Assembly (NCBI GenBank): GCA_050743625.1
Contig: JBOGED010000038.1
Location: 1 to 18,591 of the forward strand
From: JBOGED01 sp050743625
Lineage (GTDB): Bacteria > Actinomycetota > Nitriliruptoria > Euzebyales > Egibacteraceae
DNA length: 18,591 nucleotides
Direction of reading: 5' to 3'
The notes below the pieces were generated by a model, which was not told the DNA's origin, did not search any database, and worked only from the letters and a program-made list of their open reading frames with translations. Of this stretch, positions 1 to 7,158 are shown piece by piece. How positions within the stretch are numbered: the first letter of the stretch is position 1; every line of letters starts with the position of its first letter. Made by a program: the position numbers and the translations under genes.

Positions 1-128
1 CAAGCTTGAGGCGCGACTTTCCCTCGTATCCGGAGGAAAACTGCAGGTCAGGCTCGAGCACCCCCGACCGGCGGTACCGCGAGATTCAACAACAGCCTGT
101 ACTCCGCCGATATCCCGCACACAACACG

Positions 129-169
129 CGCCTGGCAGGCGGGTGCGCGATTACGGGCGGATGCGCCCG
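129..169 (-). terminator. Two small hairpins downstream of whiB, possible terminator
   Basis: Two perfect short dyads lie about 90-130 nt past the whiB stop. One is CGCCTG/CAGGCG around a single base (129-141) and the other is CGGGCG/CGCCCG with a 4-base loop (154-169). There is no T-tract, which is common for actinobacterial terminators, so the call rests only on the stems and position. The rest of 1-260 holds no gene I can support: its open frames have no recognisable protein pattern. Confidence 0.3.
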
Positions 170-260
170 AGCAGGCACATCACACCGGGAACGCCGCGAG
201 GCGAGCGGGTGGGCGGCTGCGGTCGGAAACAGCAACATCATTTATGCCCAGCCCCCAAGC

Positions 261-494
261 TTAGGAGGCGATGCGTTTGAGTTTGCGGCGTTCTCGCTCG
301 CTTAGGCCTCCCCAGATTCCGAAGCGCTCGTCGTTCTCTAGGGCGTATTCCAGGCATTTTGCACGGACTGGGCACTCTGAACAGATGCGCTTGGCCTCTT
401 TCGTCGAGCCGCCCTTCTCTGGGAAGAAGGTGTCGGGCTCGGCGTAGAGGCACTTCGCCGTCTTCATCCAGGGCAGCGTCTCGATATCGGCCAC
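261..494 (-). CDS. whiB: WhiB-family iron-sulfur transcriptional regulator
   Basis: This 77-residue protein belongs to the Wbl family, actinobacteria-specific regulators that bind a [4Fe-4S] cluster and usually act with the housekeeping sigma factor. The four cluster cysteines are Cys15, Cys38, Cys41 and Cys47 (C-x22-C-x2-C-x5-C). The family turn GIWGG is at 59-63, followed by a basic tail (SERERRKLKR) for DNA contact. The FFPEKGGST segment and the ECP-R-CLEYAL-NDERFGIWGGLSERER stretch are closest to the WhiB/WhmD (WhiB2) branch, which controls sporulation septation or cell division. Branch assignment is from memory of the family, not from a search. The start is GTG at 494, preceded by GGAGAAGG at suitable spacing. 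The gene stands alone, separated from the glycan-export operon upstream by a hairpin. Confidence 0.93.
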   Translation of the reverse strand: MADIETLPWMKTAKCLYAEPDTFFPEKGGSTKEAKRICSECPVRAKCLEYALENDERFGIWGGLSERERRKLKRIAS

Positions 495-510
495 GTGCCT
501 TCTCCAGGAA

Positions 511-528
511 CACGATTGTAATTACGTG
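511..528 (-). promoter_or_regulatory. Candidate whiB -10 element within a small dyad
   Basis: Upstream of whiB the minus strand reads TACAAT (515-520), five of six matches to a -10 box and only about 20 nt from the GTG start. It sits inside a CACG...CGTG dyad (511-514 / 525-528) that also contains the palindrome GTAATTAC (518-525). No convincing -35 lies at 16-18 bp. A TTGACG (557-562) is too far for this -10. The dyad could be an operator. Both calls are inference. Confidence 0.35.
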
Positions 529-615
529 GGTGTAGTCTGCTGTCGTTGTGGAGGCACGTCAAGTTCAACATCTGAGGTTTACCGTGAGCGCTTGTGCATT
601 TCCGGGCACTGAAGT

Positions 616-663
616 CCCGAACTTCGACTTTGGGTCAATATGCGCCCTAAGTCGAAGGTCGGG
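616..663 (-). terminator. Long hairpin after the coiled-coil gene
   Basis: A 15-base stem with one mismatch pairs 616-630 (CCCGAACTTCGACTT) with 649-663 (AAGTCGAAGGTCGGG). A further GGG/CCC pairing lies inside the loop. It starts 12 nt past the stop of the minus-strand coiled-coil gene and ends about 120 nt before whiB, so it is well placed to end the export operon. There is no U-tract, so factor-assisted or intrinsic GC-type termination is inferred. Confidence 0.6.
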
Positions 664-674
664 AGGACACCTCG

Positions 675-3374
675 TTACTCGTGGGTGCGGCGATGCGCCG
701 CGAGTCCGCCGGGGCTCTTCGCGATGAAGCCACATATCTCACACGCCGGCAGTGCCTGGGTGCCGCGCCCGGGCCGGCGCGCTCGTGCCGGGTCCCCGAC
801 AAGAAGCGGGTTATCGGTTGGCGAGGGCCCAGTGGGAGAAAGTCCCGGGTTCGGGGAAGCGGGGTTTTCGCGTTTCGAGAGTTCCGGGGGACGGACGGCT
901 TGTTGAGCGCCGCGCGGCGCCGGGGAGCGCGGCAGGGCCTGGGTCTCGGGTTCACGGCGGCGGTTCGAGCTGGGGAGGAGACCGCCCAGTAGCCGACCCC
1001 CGTCTTTGCGGGCAGCGACCGCCGGCCCGAGCCGTTCCGCGAGGTCGGCGACGAGCCGCTCGCGCTCGGTGGCGAGCATGCGGTCCCGCTCGCGGAGATA
1101 TCCGACCATCTGCGATTCCAGGCGGACAAGCCCGGTAGAAGCCTCGTCGAGCCGGTGGACGACATCTTCGATGCTGCGTGAGAGACGGCGTTCGATCTCC
1201 TCGGCGCGCTCGACGGTGCGCCCGAGATCGAGCGCGAGGGTGTCTCGAGCAGTCGCATCGTATACAGACTCGTGTACAGACTCGTGACGGGGCGGTGTGT
1301 AGCCCGTGCCGCGAACCGCGGCAAGCACCGCCTCGAACCGCTCGGTCACGACCTCCAGCGCCCTTTCGGCACGTGGCGACAGGTCGACGACCCCGCTGTG
1401 GAGGCCGCCACCGGTATCGGCGGAGCCCTCGAACGCGTCGAGCCGCTCGATCAAGGCGTCGATCGCTTGAGTCAATGCCGAAAGCCGCCGTTCCCCTGGC
1501 GCCACGCTACCGCCAGCGACCGCCGTCAATGCGCGCGCTGCCTCCACCATGCGGGCGCTGGCGGCTTCGGTAACGGAGTCCAGGCCTCCCTGGGCCTGGT
1601 CCCAAAGCGCCTCCATCCTGGTCGCCGCCGTGTCGACGCGGGCCTCCGCGCGTTCCAGTTGCTCGCTGAGGCCCGAGGTGACTTGCATGACCATGTCGGG
1701 CAGCGTGCCCGCGAGCCAGACGCGCAGGCGATCTTGCGCGTCCGATACGGCGTTTTGCAGGTCGCCGGCCGCGATCTGGGCAGCCGCCTCGGACTGGGCG
1801 AGGCGCTCGCCCAGCGCGCTTTCGACGAGGGTGACCGCCTCGTTGACCGTACCGTCGACCCGGGCGAGCGCGGTGGCGACGGCGGGTGCCAGCGATTCGA
1901 GCGTCTCGCTCATCGCGCTGGCCGCCCGCTCGGTGCGTGCGCGGTCCTCGGCCGCGGCGACCATGGACTCGGCGAGCCGGTCGGAGATCGTCGTCTCGAT
2001 CCCCTGCAAGACCTCGGACATGGCGGCCAGCGTGTCGGCGGCGGCGGTCTCGCTCGTCGCTCGAACTTGCGTGGCCGCCGCCGCCACGGCCCCGTACAGC
2101 TTGCCGATCCCGGAGGAGAACACTGGCTGCATGTCCTCAGCGGCGCGAACGAGGTGAGAAGCCGCCTGGGAGAGCTCGACGGTCGCCCCCGCCTGTGCAT
2201 CCAGCATCCGTTGGGCGACGTCTTCGACCAGTCCCCGAAGCTCGGATACCGTGCCAGCGGCGACCCCTCGGAGCGTCGCGACCGTCGACTCAGACTGGGC
2301 GAGGCCGGCCGCGGCGGTGTCGAGCAACGCTTGCCGTACGTCTTCGACGGCTGCGACGACGGACGGCTCCAGGTTTCCGAGCGTCTGTTCCAGGACGACC
2401 GTAGCGGCAGAAATGCGTCGAGCGCCCAGCGCCTGCGCCTCGTCGATCCGTGCGGTCAGCTCCTCAAGTAGGGCCTGCATGCGATCGGCGACGTCGCGGG
2501 AGTCGTTGCCGGTCGCGGCGATCTGGTCGCATAGGGCTCGAGCCGTCCCGACGCTGGAGTCCAACCCGTCCCGCGCGGCGGCAACCGCCTCGGCGATGCA
2601 TGCCCGCAGCTGCTCAGTTTCCTCTTTCGCCGCCTCGCGGGTCGCCGTGGTCGCCGAGGCGAGATGCGCCGCGGCACTGCCGAGCGTGGCAAGCACCTCG
2701 CGTTGGTTCGCGGTCGCGTGATCGAGGAGCGCCGCCACCCGATCGCCGGCGTGGCCGGCTTGGGTGTGCAACGCCTCACGGAGAGCCTCCAGCCGCGCGA
2801 CCTGTTCGGCGAGCGAGCGTTGAGCGGACACGACGGCGCGGGTCGCCTCCTCATGACCATCCGCCACACGCGCGTCGACCTGTTCCACGAAGGACGTGAG
2901 CCACGACCGTAGGTCGCCGAGTTGCTCGTCGGGTCCGCCACGGGCGACGAGGTTGCTGAGCACGCCGCGCATCTCGTCTACGGCCGTACCCAACGGTGCC
3001 GCGCCTTGCTCCATACGAGCGGCCAGCTCGGCGATCTCCCCCCGGAGGCTGGCGAGGTCGAGCTGGTCGGCGATTCGCTCCAGCCCGTCACGGAGCTCTG
3101 ACCGCTGATGCCCCGCGTCCAGCCTCAGCCGCTCGAGCGTCTGGAGTAGGACCTCGCGGCTCTGCTCGCTGTCCGCACCGTGGCCGTTTGACCCCGCACT
3201 CGCCCGCTCGTTCAGGCTCTCGACGCCGCGTTGCAGGTCACGCAGGGCGGTCTCGACCCGGCTGGCGAGCCGGGACAACGTGCGCTGCTCCTCCAGCTGC
3301 TGCTCCATCGCGGATGCGAACAGCTGGTCGACCCGCGGATCGAGCTCCGACATGTCATCCCGAAGGTCGTCCAC
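675..3374 (-). CDS. Long Ala-rich coiled-coil protein with C-terminal C2H2 zinc finger
   Basis: No family name is recognised. The 899-residue product is almost wholly helical up to about residue 790: Ala/Glu/Arg/Leu-rich heptad-like sequence, no signal peptide, no membrane segment. A Pro-rich, basic linker follows. The last 22 residues form an exact C2H2 finger, C-x2-C-x12-H-x3-H (Cys878, Cys881, His894, His898), ending in HRRTHE. I chose the GTG at 3374 because AGGAG lies 6 nt upstream and it begins 29 nt after the glycosyltransferase stop. An in-frame upstream start at 3479 would overlap that gene. It is the last gene of the ABC glycan-export operon, so a scaffold, polar-organiser or chain-length-ruler role is possible. 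The coiled coil of WbdD, the E. coli O9a ruler, is a functional analogy, not a homologue claim. Other readings are a Scy/DivIVA-like cytoskeletal protein or an SMC-like structural protein. Confidence 0.85.
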   Translation of the reverse strand: MDDLRDDMSELDPRVDQLFASAMEQQLEEQRTLSRLASRVETALRDLQRGVESLNERASAGSNGHGADSEQSREVLLQTLERLRLDAGHQRSELRDGLERIADQLDLASLRGEIAELAARMEQGAAPLGTAVDEMRGVLSNLVARGGPDEQLGDLRSWLTSFVEQVDARVADGHEEATRAVVSAQRSLAEQVARLEALREALHTQAGHAGDRVAALLDHATANQREVLATLGSAAAHLASATTATREAAKEETEQLRACIAEAVAAARDGLDSSVGTARALCDQIAATGNDSRDVADRMQALLEELTARIDEAQALGARRISAATVVLEQTLGNLEPSVVAAVEDVRQALLDTAAAGLAQSESTVATLRGVAAGTVSELRGLVEDVAQRMLDAQAGATVELSQAASHLVRAAEDMQPVFSSGIGKLYGAVAAAATQVRATSETAAADTLAAMSEVLQGIETTISDRLAESMVAAAEDRARTERAASAMSETLESLAPAVATALARVDGTVNEAVTLVESALGERLAQSEAAAQIAAGDLQNAVSDAQDRLRVWLAGTLPDMVMQVTSGLSEQLERAEARVDTAATRMEALWDQAQGGLDSVTEAASARMVEAARALTAVAGGSVAPGERRLSALTQAIDALIERLDAFEGSADTGGGLHSGVVDLSPRAERALEVVTERFEAVLAAVRGTGYTPPRHESVHESVYDATARDTLALDLGRTVERAEEIERRLSRSIEDVVHRLDEASTGLVRLESQMVGYLRERDRMLATERERLVADLAERLGPAVAARKDGGRLLGGLLPSSNRRREPETQALPRSPAPRGAQQAVRPPELSKRENPASPNPGLSPTGPSPTDNPLLVGDPARARRPGRGTQALPACEICGFIAKSPGGLAAHRRTHE
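1263..1286 (-). repeat. Perfect 12-bp tandem duplication inside the coiled-coil gene
   Basis: TACAGACTCGTG occurs twice back to back on the plus strand and encodes His-Glu-Ser-Val twice on the minus strand. The copies are identical at every base, so the in-frame duplication looks recent. It falls in a non-helical break between two coiled-coil blocks. Confidence 0.9.
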
Positions 3375-3403
3375 CGCTGTCTCCTGGGGAAGGGATGGGC
3401 AGT

Positions 3404-4420
3404 CTATGACGCCGGAGACCGGCGCACTCTTCGCCACCAGGTCGCCACCCAGTTCGCATAGTCGAAGGGTTCGAACCAACGTTCGATCACGAGTGCGGGG
3501 TCAACCGTCGCCCGTTGGTGGACGAGGCGACGCTTCGCCAAGATCCGCGGAACCAGCTTCACGGCGGTCGCGGAACGCGCGAACGCCGACGGCACGGTCA
3601 GGGCGAGCTCTGAGGCCTTGAGCATGCTCGTAAGCCCAAACCCGGGGAACGCTCGAGCGATCGCCGCCGCGTCGTCGTTTTTCAGAACGACCAAGAACCG
3701 GTTCGTGAAGTTCAACCGCTCGACGGTGGCGCTGCGCCGTGGCCCCGCGCCTCCGCGCTCGTGCCAGCCACACGCGTCGGGTGTGTACCACGCCTCAAAG
3801 CCCCGCAGCTGCAGCCGCCAGTCGAGGTCGACATCCTCCCAGAATGCGAACAGATCCTCGTCGAAGATCTCACCGTCGCAGGCGACGTCGTCCAGGGCTG
3901 CGATCCGGTACAGCGCCGCGGCCCCACTGACGCCAAACACTGCCCCAGGCTCGCCGAACTGGCCAATGTCGGTCATGCCCTCGCCGCGGTTGCGGAACAG
4001 GCGCGTCCGGAAGGCGACGTGACCGGTCGTGTCGATGGTCTTCGGGTCATTCCATCCTGTGCGCCACAGCCGGCCTTGGACGGAGGCGCGCCGGTCGCGA
4101 GCGGCCAGGGTCTTCACGGCGTGCGCGACGTAGTCAGGCTCCAGGATCACGTCGGGGTTGCACACCAAAAATGCGTCGCTGCCGCTCGCGCGCGCGAGAT
4201 TCACCCCTTGGTTGGCCGCGCCGGCGAACCCACGGTTGTCGTCGTTGGCGATGACACGCACGCCGGGATGGCAGCGTGCGACCGCCGCTGACCCGTCGGA
4301 GCTCGCGTTGTCAATGACGACGATGTCGAGCTCCGAGTAGGTCTGCTCCCCCAGGCTCCGCAATACGCCGGGCAGGTGCTCCGCCGTGTTCCAGTTGATG
4401 ACACACGCCGTGACCTTCAT
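3404..4420 (-). CDS. Family 2 glycosyltransferase, WbbL-like (putative rhamnosyltransferase)
   Basis: A GT-A-fold, inverting glycosyltransferase of 338 residues that would move a sugar from a nucleotide donor to a growing glycan at the inner membrane face. The nucleotide-binding DNASSDGS is at 37-44, NRGFAGAANQG at 62-72, and NPDV at 88-91 stands in the DxD metal position. FDEDLFAFWEDVDLDWRL at 186-203 carries the acidic catalytic ED motif typical of WbbL/RfbF-type rhamnosyltransferases. There are no membrane segments. Its ATG overlaps the stop of the ATPase gene (ATGA, 4417-4420), so the two are translationally coupled and probably act on the same glycan. The exact sugar cannot be read from the sequence. 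Glycosyltransferase class is near certain, rhamnose transfer only likely. Confidence 0.92.
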   Translation of the reverse strand: MKVTACVINWNTAEHLPGVLRSLGEQTYSELDIVVIDNASSDGSAAVARCHPGVRVIANDDNRGFAGAANQGVNLARASGSDAFLVCNPDVILEPDYVAHAVKTLAARDRRASVQGRLWRTGWNDPKTIDTTGHVAFRTRLFRNRGEGMTDIGQFGEPGAVFGVSGAAALYRIAALDDVACDGEIFDEDLFAFWEDVDLDWRLQLRGFEAWYTPDACGWHERGGAGPRRSATVERLNFTNRFLVVLKNDDAAAIARAFPGFGLTSMLKASELALTVPSAFARSATAVKLVPRILAKRRLVHQRATVDPALVIERWFEPFDYANWVATWWRRVRRSPAS

Positions 4421-5694
4421 GAACCAGATCCCCGCCCGCCGGCGGCGGCTCCGCCGCCTCCCTCACCCGAGGTGGGCCAGACGCCGTCCGGGTTGTCCAG
4501 GCTCACGAGGGCTTCCATGGGTGAGATGCCGGCGTCGTGCACAGGGCCGTGGACGACGATGGTGAGGGCGTCCAAGCGCCGGTCGTGAACCTCGTCGGTC
4601 TCGGCGTTGCTCAACACGACGTCGAAGAGATACGTACCGGTCAGCACATTGAACTCGAAGTCGAACGTCACCCGCAACGTGCCGCCCTTTGGGGGCGGCG
4701 CGACGTACTGCTGGCGCCACGAGGTGCGCGTCTCGTAGACCGCGGTCGGCAGGTCAGGCCGGCGGACGGTCAAGGCGACCGCGAGCGAGCCCTTTCCCAC
4801 CAGGTCGCCAACCGCGACAACTTCGACCTCCAACTGGGCCTTGGCGCCCGACGGGACCGGCTCGGACAAGTCATGGCCACCGACGTCGAAGCGCACGTCG
4901 CCGATCCGTGCGGCACCATCCCCGTTCTCCTCGGTGTGGCCCGCGACGCCGGGGATGCTCCGCCCCGTGGTCATAAGCCGGTGGTAGTGCGCGATCGCCT
5001 GGTCGGTCTCCCCGTCGAACGCGACCTTTCCATGGTCGAGGACGACCACTCGGTCGCACATCGATCGGATGGCGGCCAGGTCATGGCTCACGATCACGAG
5101 TGTCTTCCCCCGCTGGGAGAACGAGCGCATCCGCTCGAGCGACCGTTCCTGAAAGGAGACGTCGCCGACCGAGAGCACCTCGTCGATCAGCAGTATGTCG
5201 GGATCGACGTGTACGGCAATCGCAAACCCGAGCCGCACGTGCATGCCTGACGAGTAGTTACGGATCGCGACGTCGAGAAAGTCGCGGACGCCCGCAAAGT
5301 CGACGATCGCGTCGAACGCCGCGTCGATCTCCCTGCGCGACAGGCCCAGGATGGAGCCGTTGAGATAGATGTTCTCGCGCCCCGAAAGGTCATGCTGGAA
5401 GCCTGCACCCAGCTCGAGCAGGGTGGCGACCCGGCCGTGGGTCTCTACCCGACCCTGGTCGGCTGGCAGGATCCTCGCCATGCACTTGAGGAGGGTCGAC
5501 TTGCCTGACCCGTTATGCCCGATCAGCCCGACCGTCTGTCCCTGCGCGATGCGCAGGGACACCCCGTCGAGCGCGTGGAACTCGGCGTATTCGGCACGCC
5601 GGAAGCGGTAGAGCCGCTCTTTGAGGCTGGGCGGCCGCTCCTTGTAGATCCGGAAGACCTCGTGTAGGCCCTCGACGACGATCGCATCCGTCAC
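4417..5694 (-). CDS. ABC transporter ATP-binding protein, Wzt-like (polysaccharide/O-antigen export)
   Basis: The energising subunit of an ABC-2 glycan exporter, 425 residues. Walker A GHNGSGKST is at 59-67, the signature appears as YSSGM at 147-151 (the usual form in Wzt/TagH-type exporters), Walker B ILLIDE at 167-172, and the switch His follows in IVSHDL. About 150 residues after the nucleotide-binding domain form a beta-rich extension in the position of the Wzt C-terminal domain, which in E. coli O8/O9a recognises the capped end of the glycan. The last 18 residues are a Gly/Ala/Ser tail. The start is GTG at 5694, with AGAGGTG upstream overlapping the end of the permease gene, so expression is coupled. 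Export of a lipid-linked glycan is a family-level inference. Confidence 0.94.
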   Translation of the reverse strand: MTDAIVVEGLHEVFRIYKERPPSLKERLYRFRRAEYAEFHALDGVSLRIAQGQTVGLIGHNGSGKSTLLKCMARILPADQGRVETHGRVATLLELGAGFQHDLSGRENIYLNGSILGLSRREIDAAFDAIVDFAGVRDFLDVAIRNYSSGMHVRLGFAIAVHVDPDILLIDEVLSVGDVSFQERSLERMRSFSQRGKTLVIVSHDLAAIRSMCDRVVVLDHGKVAFDGETDQAIAHYHRLMTTGRSIPGVAGHTEENGDGAARIGDVRFDVGGHDLSEPVPSGAKAQLEVEVVAVGDLVGKGSLAVALTVRRPDLPTAVYETRTSWRQQYVAPPPKGGTLRVTFDFEFNVLTGTYLFDVVLSNAETDEVHDRRLDALTIVVHGPVHDAGISPMEALVSLDNPDGVWPTSGEGGGGAAAGGRGSGS

Positions 5695-5698
5695 TGCG

Positions 5699-6529
5699 CT
5701 ACACCTCTTTGGCGAAGGTGACGGCGCGGCGCTGGAATACCCACGAGCCGGCGGCGAGCGCGACCGCCGCCCATGCGGCGCAGACGAGCCAGGTGACCAG
5801 GTCGGGCATCCCCGGAGGGGGATTCACGGTGGGTGTGGGGATCCCGTAGAGCAAGCGGTGGAACAGCTCGACGTACCACGTCATCGGGTTCGCGCGGATC
5901 AATGGGAGGAAGGCGCGGGCGGTCCCTTCCTGCAGGAAGAACAGCGGGTAGATGACGGGCGTGCCGTAGAACCACCCGAGGAACAGCACCTGGATCAGCT
6001 CCTGCAGATCCCGAAACGTGACGTTCGCGGCGGCGAACACCATCGACACCCCCGCGGTGAACCCGCCGAGAAGTCCGAGCCCCAGCAGGATCGCCGGAAT
6101 CAACTCCGGGTGGAACCCGCGGTAGTAGATGAACAGCGGAGCCGTGGCCGCGAGCGCGAGCAGGAAGTGCAGGCCCTGCGAGAGCACAAGCGACAGCGGG
6201 AGTACCTCGCGAGGAAAGTAGACCTTTTTCACCAGTGGGCCGTTGCCCACGATGGCGCCCACCGATGCGTTCACGCTGTTCGAGAAAAACTGCCAGACGA
6301 GGTATCCGCAGAGAAAGAACGTGGCGAAGTTGCCCTCTCCAAGAGGAATACGTATGAACACCGCGAATACGACCGTGAACACAGCGGTCATCAGGAGCGG
6401 CGTGACGAGCGACCACAGGAACCCGAGAGCCGAACTCTTGTACCGGACCTTAAGCTCCTTGCCGACAAGATTGGCCAGAAGCTCCCGGGATTCCCACAGC
6501 TCGCCCAACTTGGGGAGCGCGATAGCCAT
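5699..6529 (-). CDS. ABC-2 type permease, Wzm-like (polysaccharide export)
   Basis: The membrane subunit paired with the ATPase encoded 4 nt downstream. From ATG 6529 it has 276 residues. It opens with the amphipathic segment ESRELLANLVGKELKVRYKSSALGFLW that precedes TM1 in Wzm/TagG/RfbD permeases, followed by about six hydrophobic helices and the conserved ABC-2 stretch NPMTWYVELFHRLLYG before the last two. I chose ATG 6529 because family members begin shortly before this segment. The frame stays open to 6622, and ATGs at 6595 and 6604 are alternatives. An AGGAAGG ribosome-site-like sequence lies too far upstream to serve 6529 well, so the start is uncertain. It is the first gene of the four-gene export operon and is divergent from the MarR gene. 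Confidence 0.92.
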   Translation of the reverse strand: MAIALPKLGELWESRELLANLVGKELKVRYKSSALGFLWSLVTPLLMTAVFTVVFAVFIRIPLGEGNFATFFLCGYLVWQFFSNSVNASVGAIVGNGPLVKKVYFPREVLPLSLVLSQGLHFLLALAATAPLFIYYRGFHPELIPAILLGLGLLGGFTAGVSMVFAAANVTFRDLQELIQVLFLGWFYGTPVIYPLFFLQEGTARAFLPLIRANPMTWYVELFHRLLYGIPTPTVNPPPGMPDLVTWLVCAAWAAVALAAGSWVFQRRAVTFAKEV

Positions 6530-6627
6530 GGCTGGGCTCGAGTATAGGGTCTTGCTCGACTTTCCTTCCTGGCCGACAGGGAGTGGCGGTGGCATGACGC
6601 ACATAATCGTTGTATGATGCATCCATT
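6530..6627. promoter_or_regulatory. Divergent promoter region between export operon and marR
   Basis: Both flanking transcription units should start here. On the plus strand TATGAT (6613-6618) is a good -10, and the GTG at 6628 begins 9 nt later, so marR mRNA may be leaderless or nearly so. On the minus strand TTGACC, whose plus-strand complement GGTCAA is at 6633-6638, is followed after 18 bp by TACAAC, a candidate promoter for the permease. The two promoters would overlap, along with the palindrome GATGCATC (6616-6623), so the MarR protein could control both directions. This is pattern matching only. Confidence 0.4.
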
Positions 6628-7077
6628 GTGTCGGTCAACAGTTCGGACCTGAAAGACCTTGATGCCGCGCTCGTGGGCTTGCGACGGCTATGGGAGCATC
6701 CCGCGATCAAGCGGCGATTCCAGGATCTGCTCGGCCGTCCCATCGAGCTGAGCCTGATCCGTACGCTGCGCGCCATCGAGCAGGAGCCCGATGACCCGGG
6801 GGTGCGCCATGTGGCCGAAGGCCTGGAGATTGACCGCTCCACTGCCAGCCGCCTCGTCGACCAGGCTGTCGCGGCGGGATGCGTGACACGAGAGACGTCG
6901 GCTCGCGATCGCCGCGCGTGCGTGCTCGCGCTGACCGATCAAGGGATCGCCCTGCTGTCTGACGTCACCGTGGTCCGGGCATCGCTCCTCGCGGAGCTGA
7001 CCGACGGCTGGTCGGCCGAGGACGTCACGACGCTGACCACGCTGCTGACGCGATTAAGGCCGCAACATCATGAGTAG
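6628..7077 (+). CDS. MarR-family transcriptional regulator
   Basis: A 149-residue winged-helix repressor-type protein. The helix-turn-helix is GVRHVAEGLEIDRSTASRLVDQAVAAGCVTR, followed by the wing motif ARDRRACVLALTDQG that is diagnostic for MarR. N- and C-terminal helices for dimerisation flank it. I chose GTG 6628 because a TATGAT -10 ends 9 nt upstream, which suits a leaderless mRNA. TTG 6610 in the same frame would lie inside that promoter. The stop is 9 nt before a small leader ORF and 77 nt before the MFS gene at 7155, so it probably controls the exporter and perhaps its own promoter, the classic MarR-efflux arrangement. It carries one TTA codon (7054). The ligand is unknown. A siderophore or its precursor is a reasonable guess from position. 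Confidence 0.9.
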   Translation: MSVNSSDLKDLDAALVGLRRLWEHPAIKRRFQDLLGRPIELSLIRTLRAIEQEPDDPGVRHVAEGLEIDRSTASRLVDQAVAAGCVTRETSARDRRACVLALTDQGIALLSDVTVVRASLLAELTDGWSAEDVTTLTTLLTRLRPQHHE

Positions 7078-7086
7078 AGGTGGGAC

Positions 7087-7158
7087 ATGTCCAGGACTCG
7101 ACAAGCGGGAACCTGCCCGGTTGCCTTAGGCGCCGCGCGGATGGGGCGGCGGTCATGA
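7087..7158 (+). CDS. Possible 23-codon leader ORF overlapping the MFS start
   Basis: ATG 7087 is preceded by GAGGT at about 5 nt spacing, better than any ribosome site at the neighbouring MFS start candidates. The frame runs 23 codons and stops at TGA 7156-7158, so its stop overlaps the MFS ATG at 7155 as ATGA, the usual layout for translational coupling. It contains one TTA codon (7126), rare in such GC-rich DNA, and it is rich in Arg, Ala and Gly with no domain. It may be a regulatory leader peptide or a chance ORF. No homologue is known to me. Confidence 0.4.
   Translation: MSRTRQAGTCPVALGAARMGRRS

Noticed and set aside
1272..2471. A long open frame on the plus strand (399 codons) opposite the coiled-coil gene
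   Set aside because: Antisense shadow of very GC-rich coding DNA; its product has no recognisable pattern, while the minus strand shows coherent heptads and a zinc finger.
3375..3479. N-terminal extension of the coiled-coil protein from a start at 3479
   Set aside because: It would overlap the glycosyltransferase end by 76 nt, while GTG 3374 has AGGAG at 6 nt and begins just after that gene.
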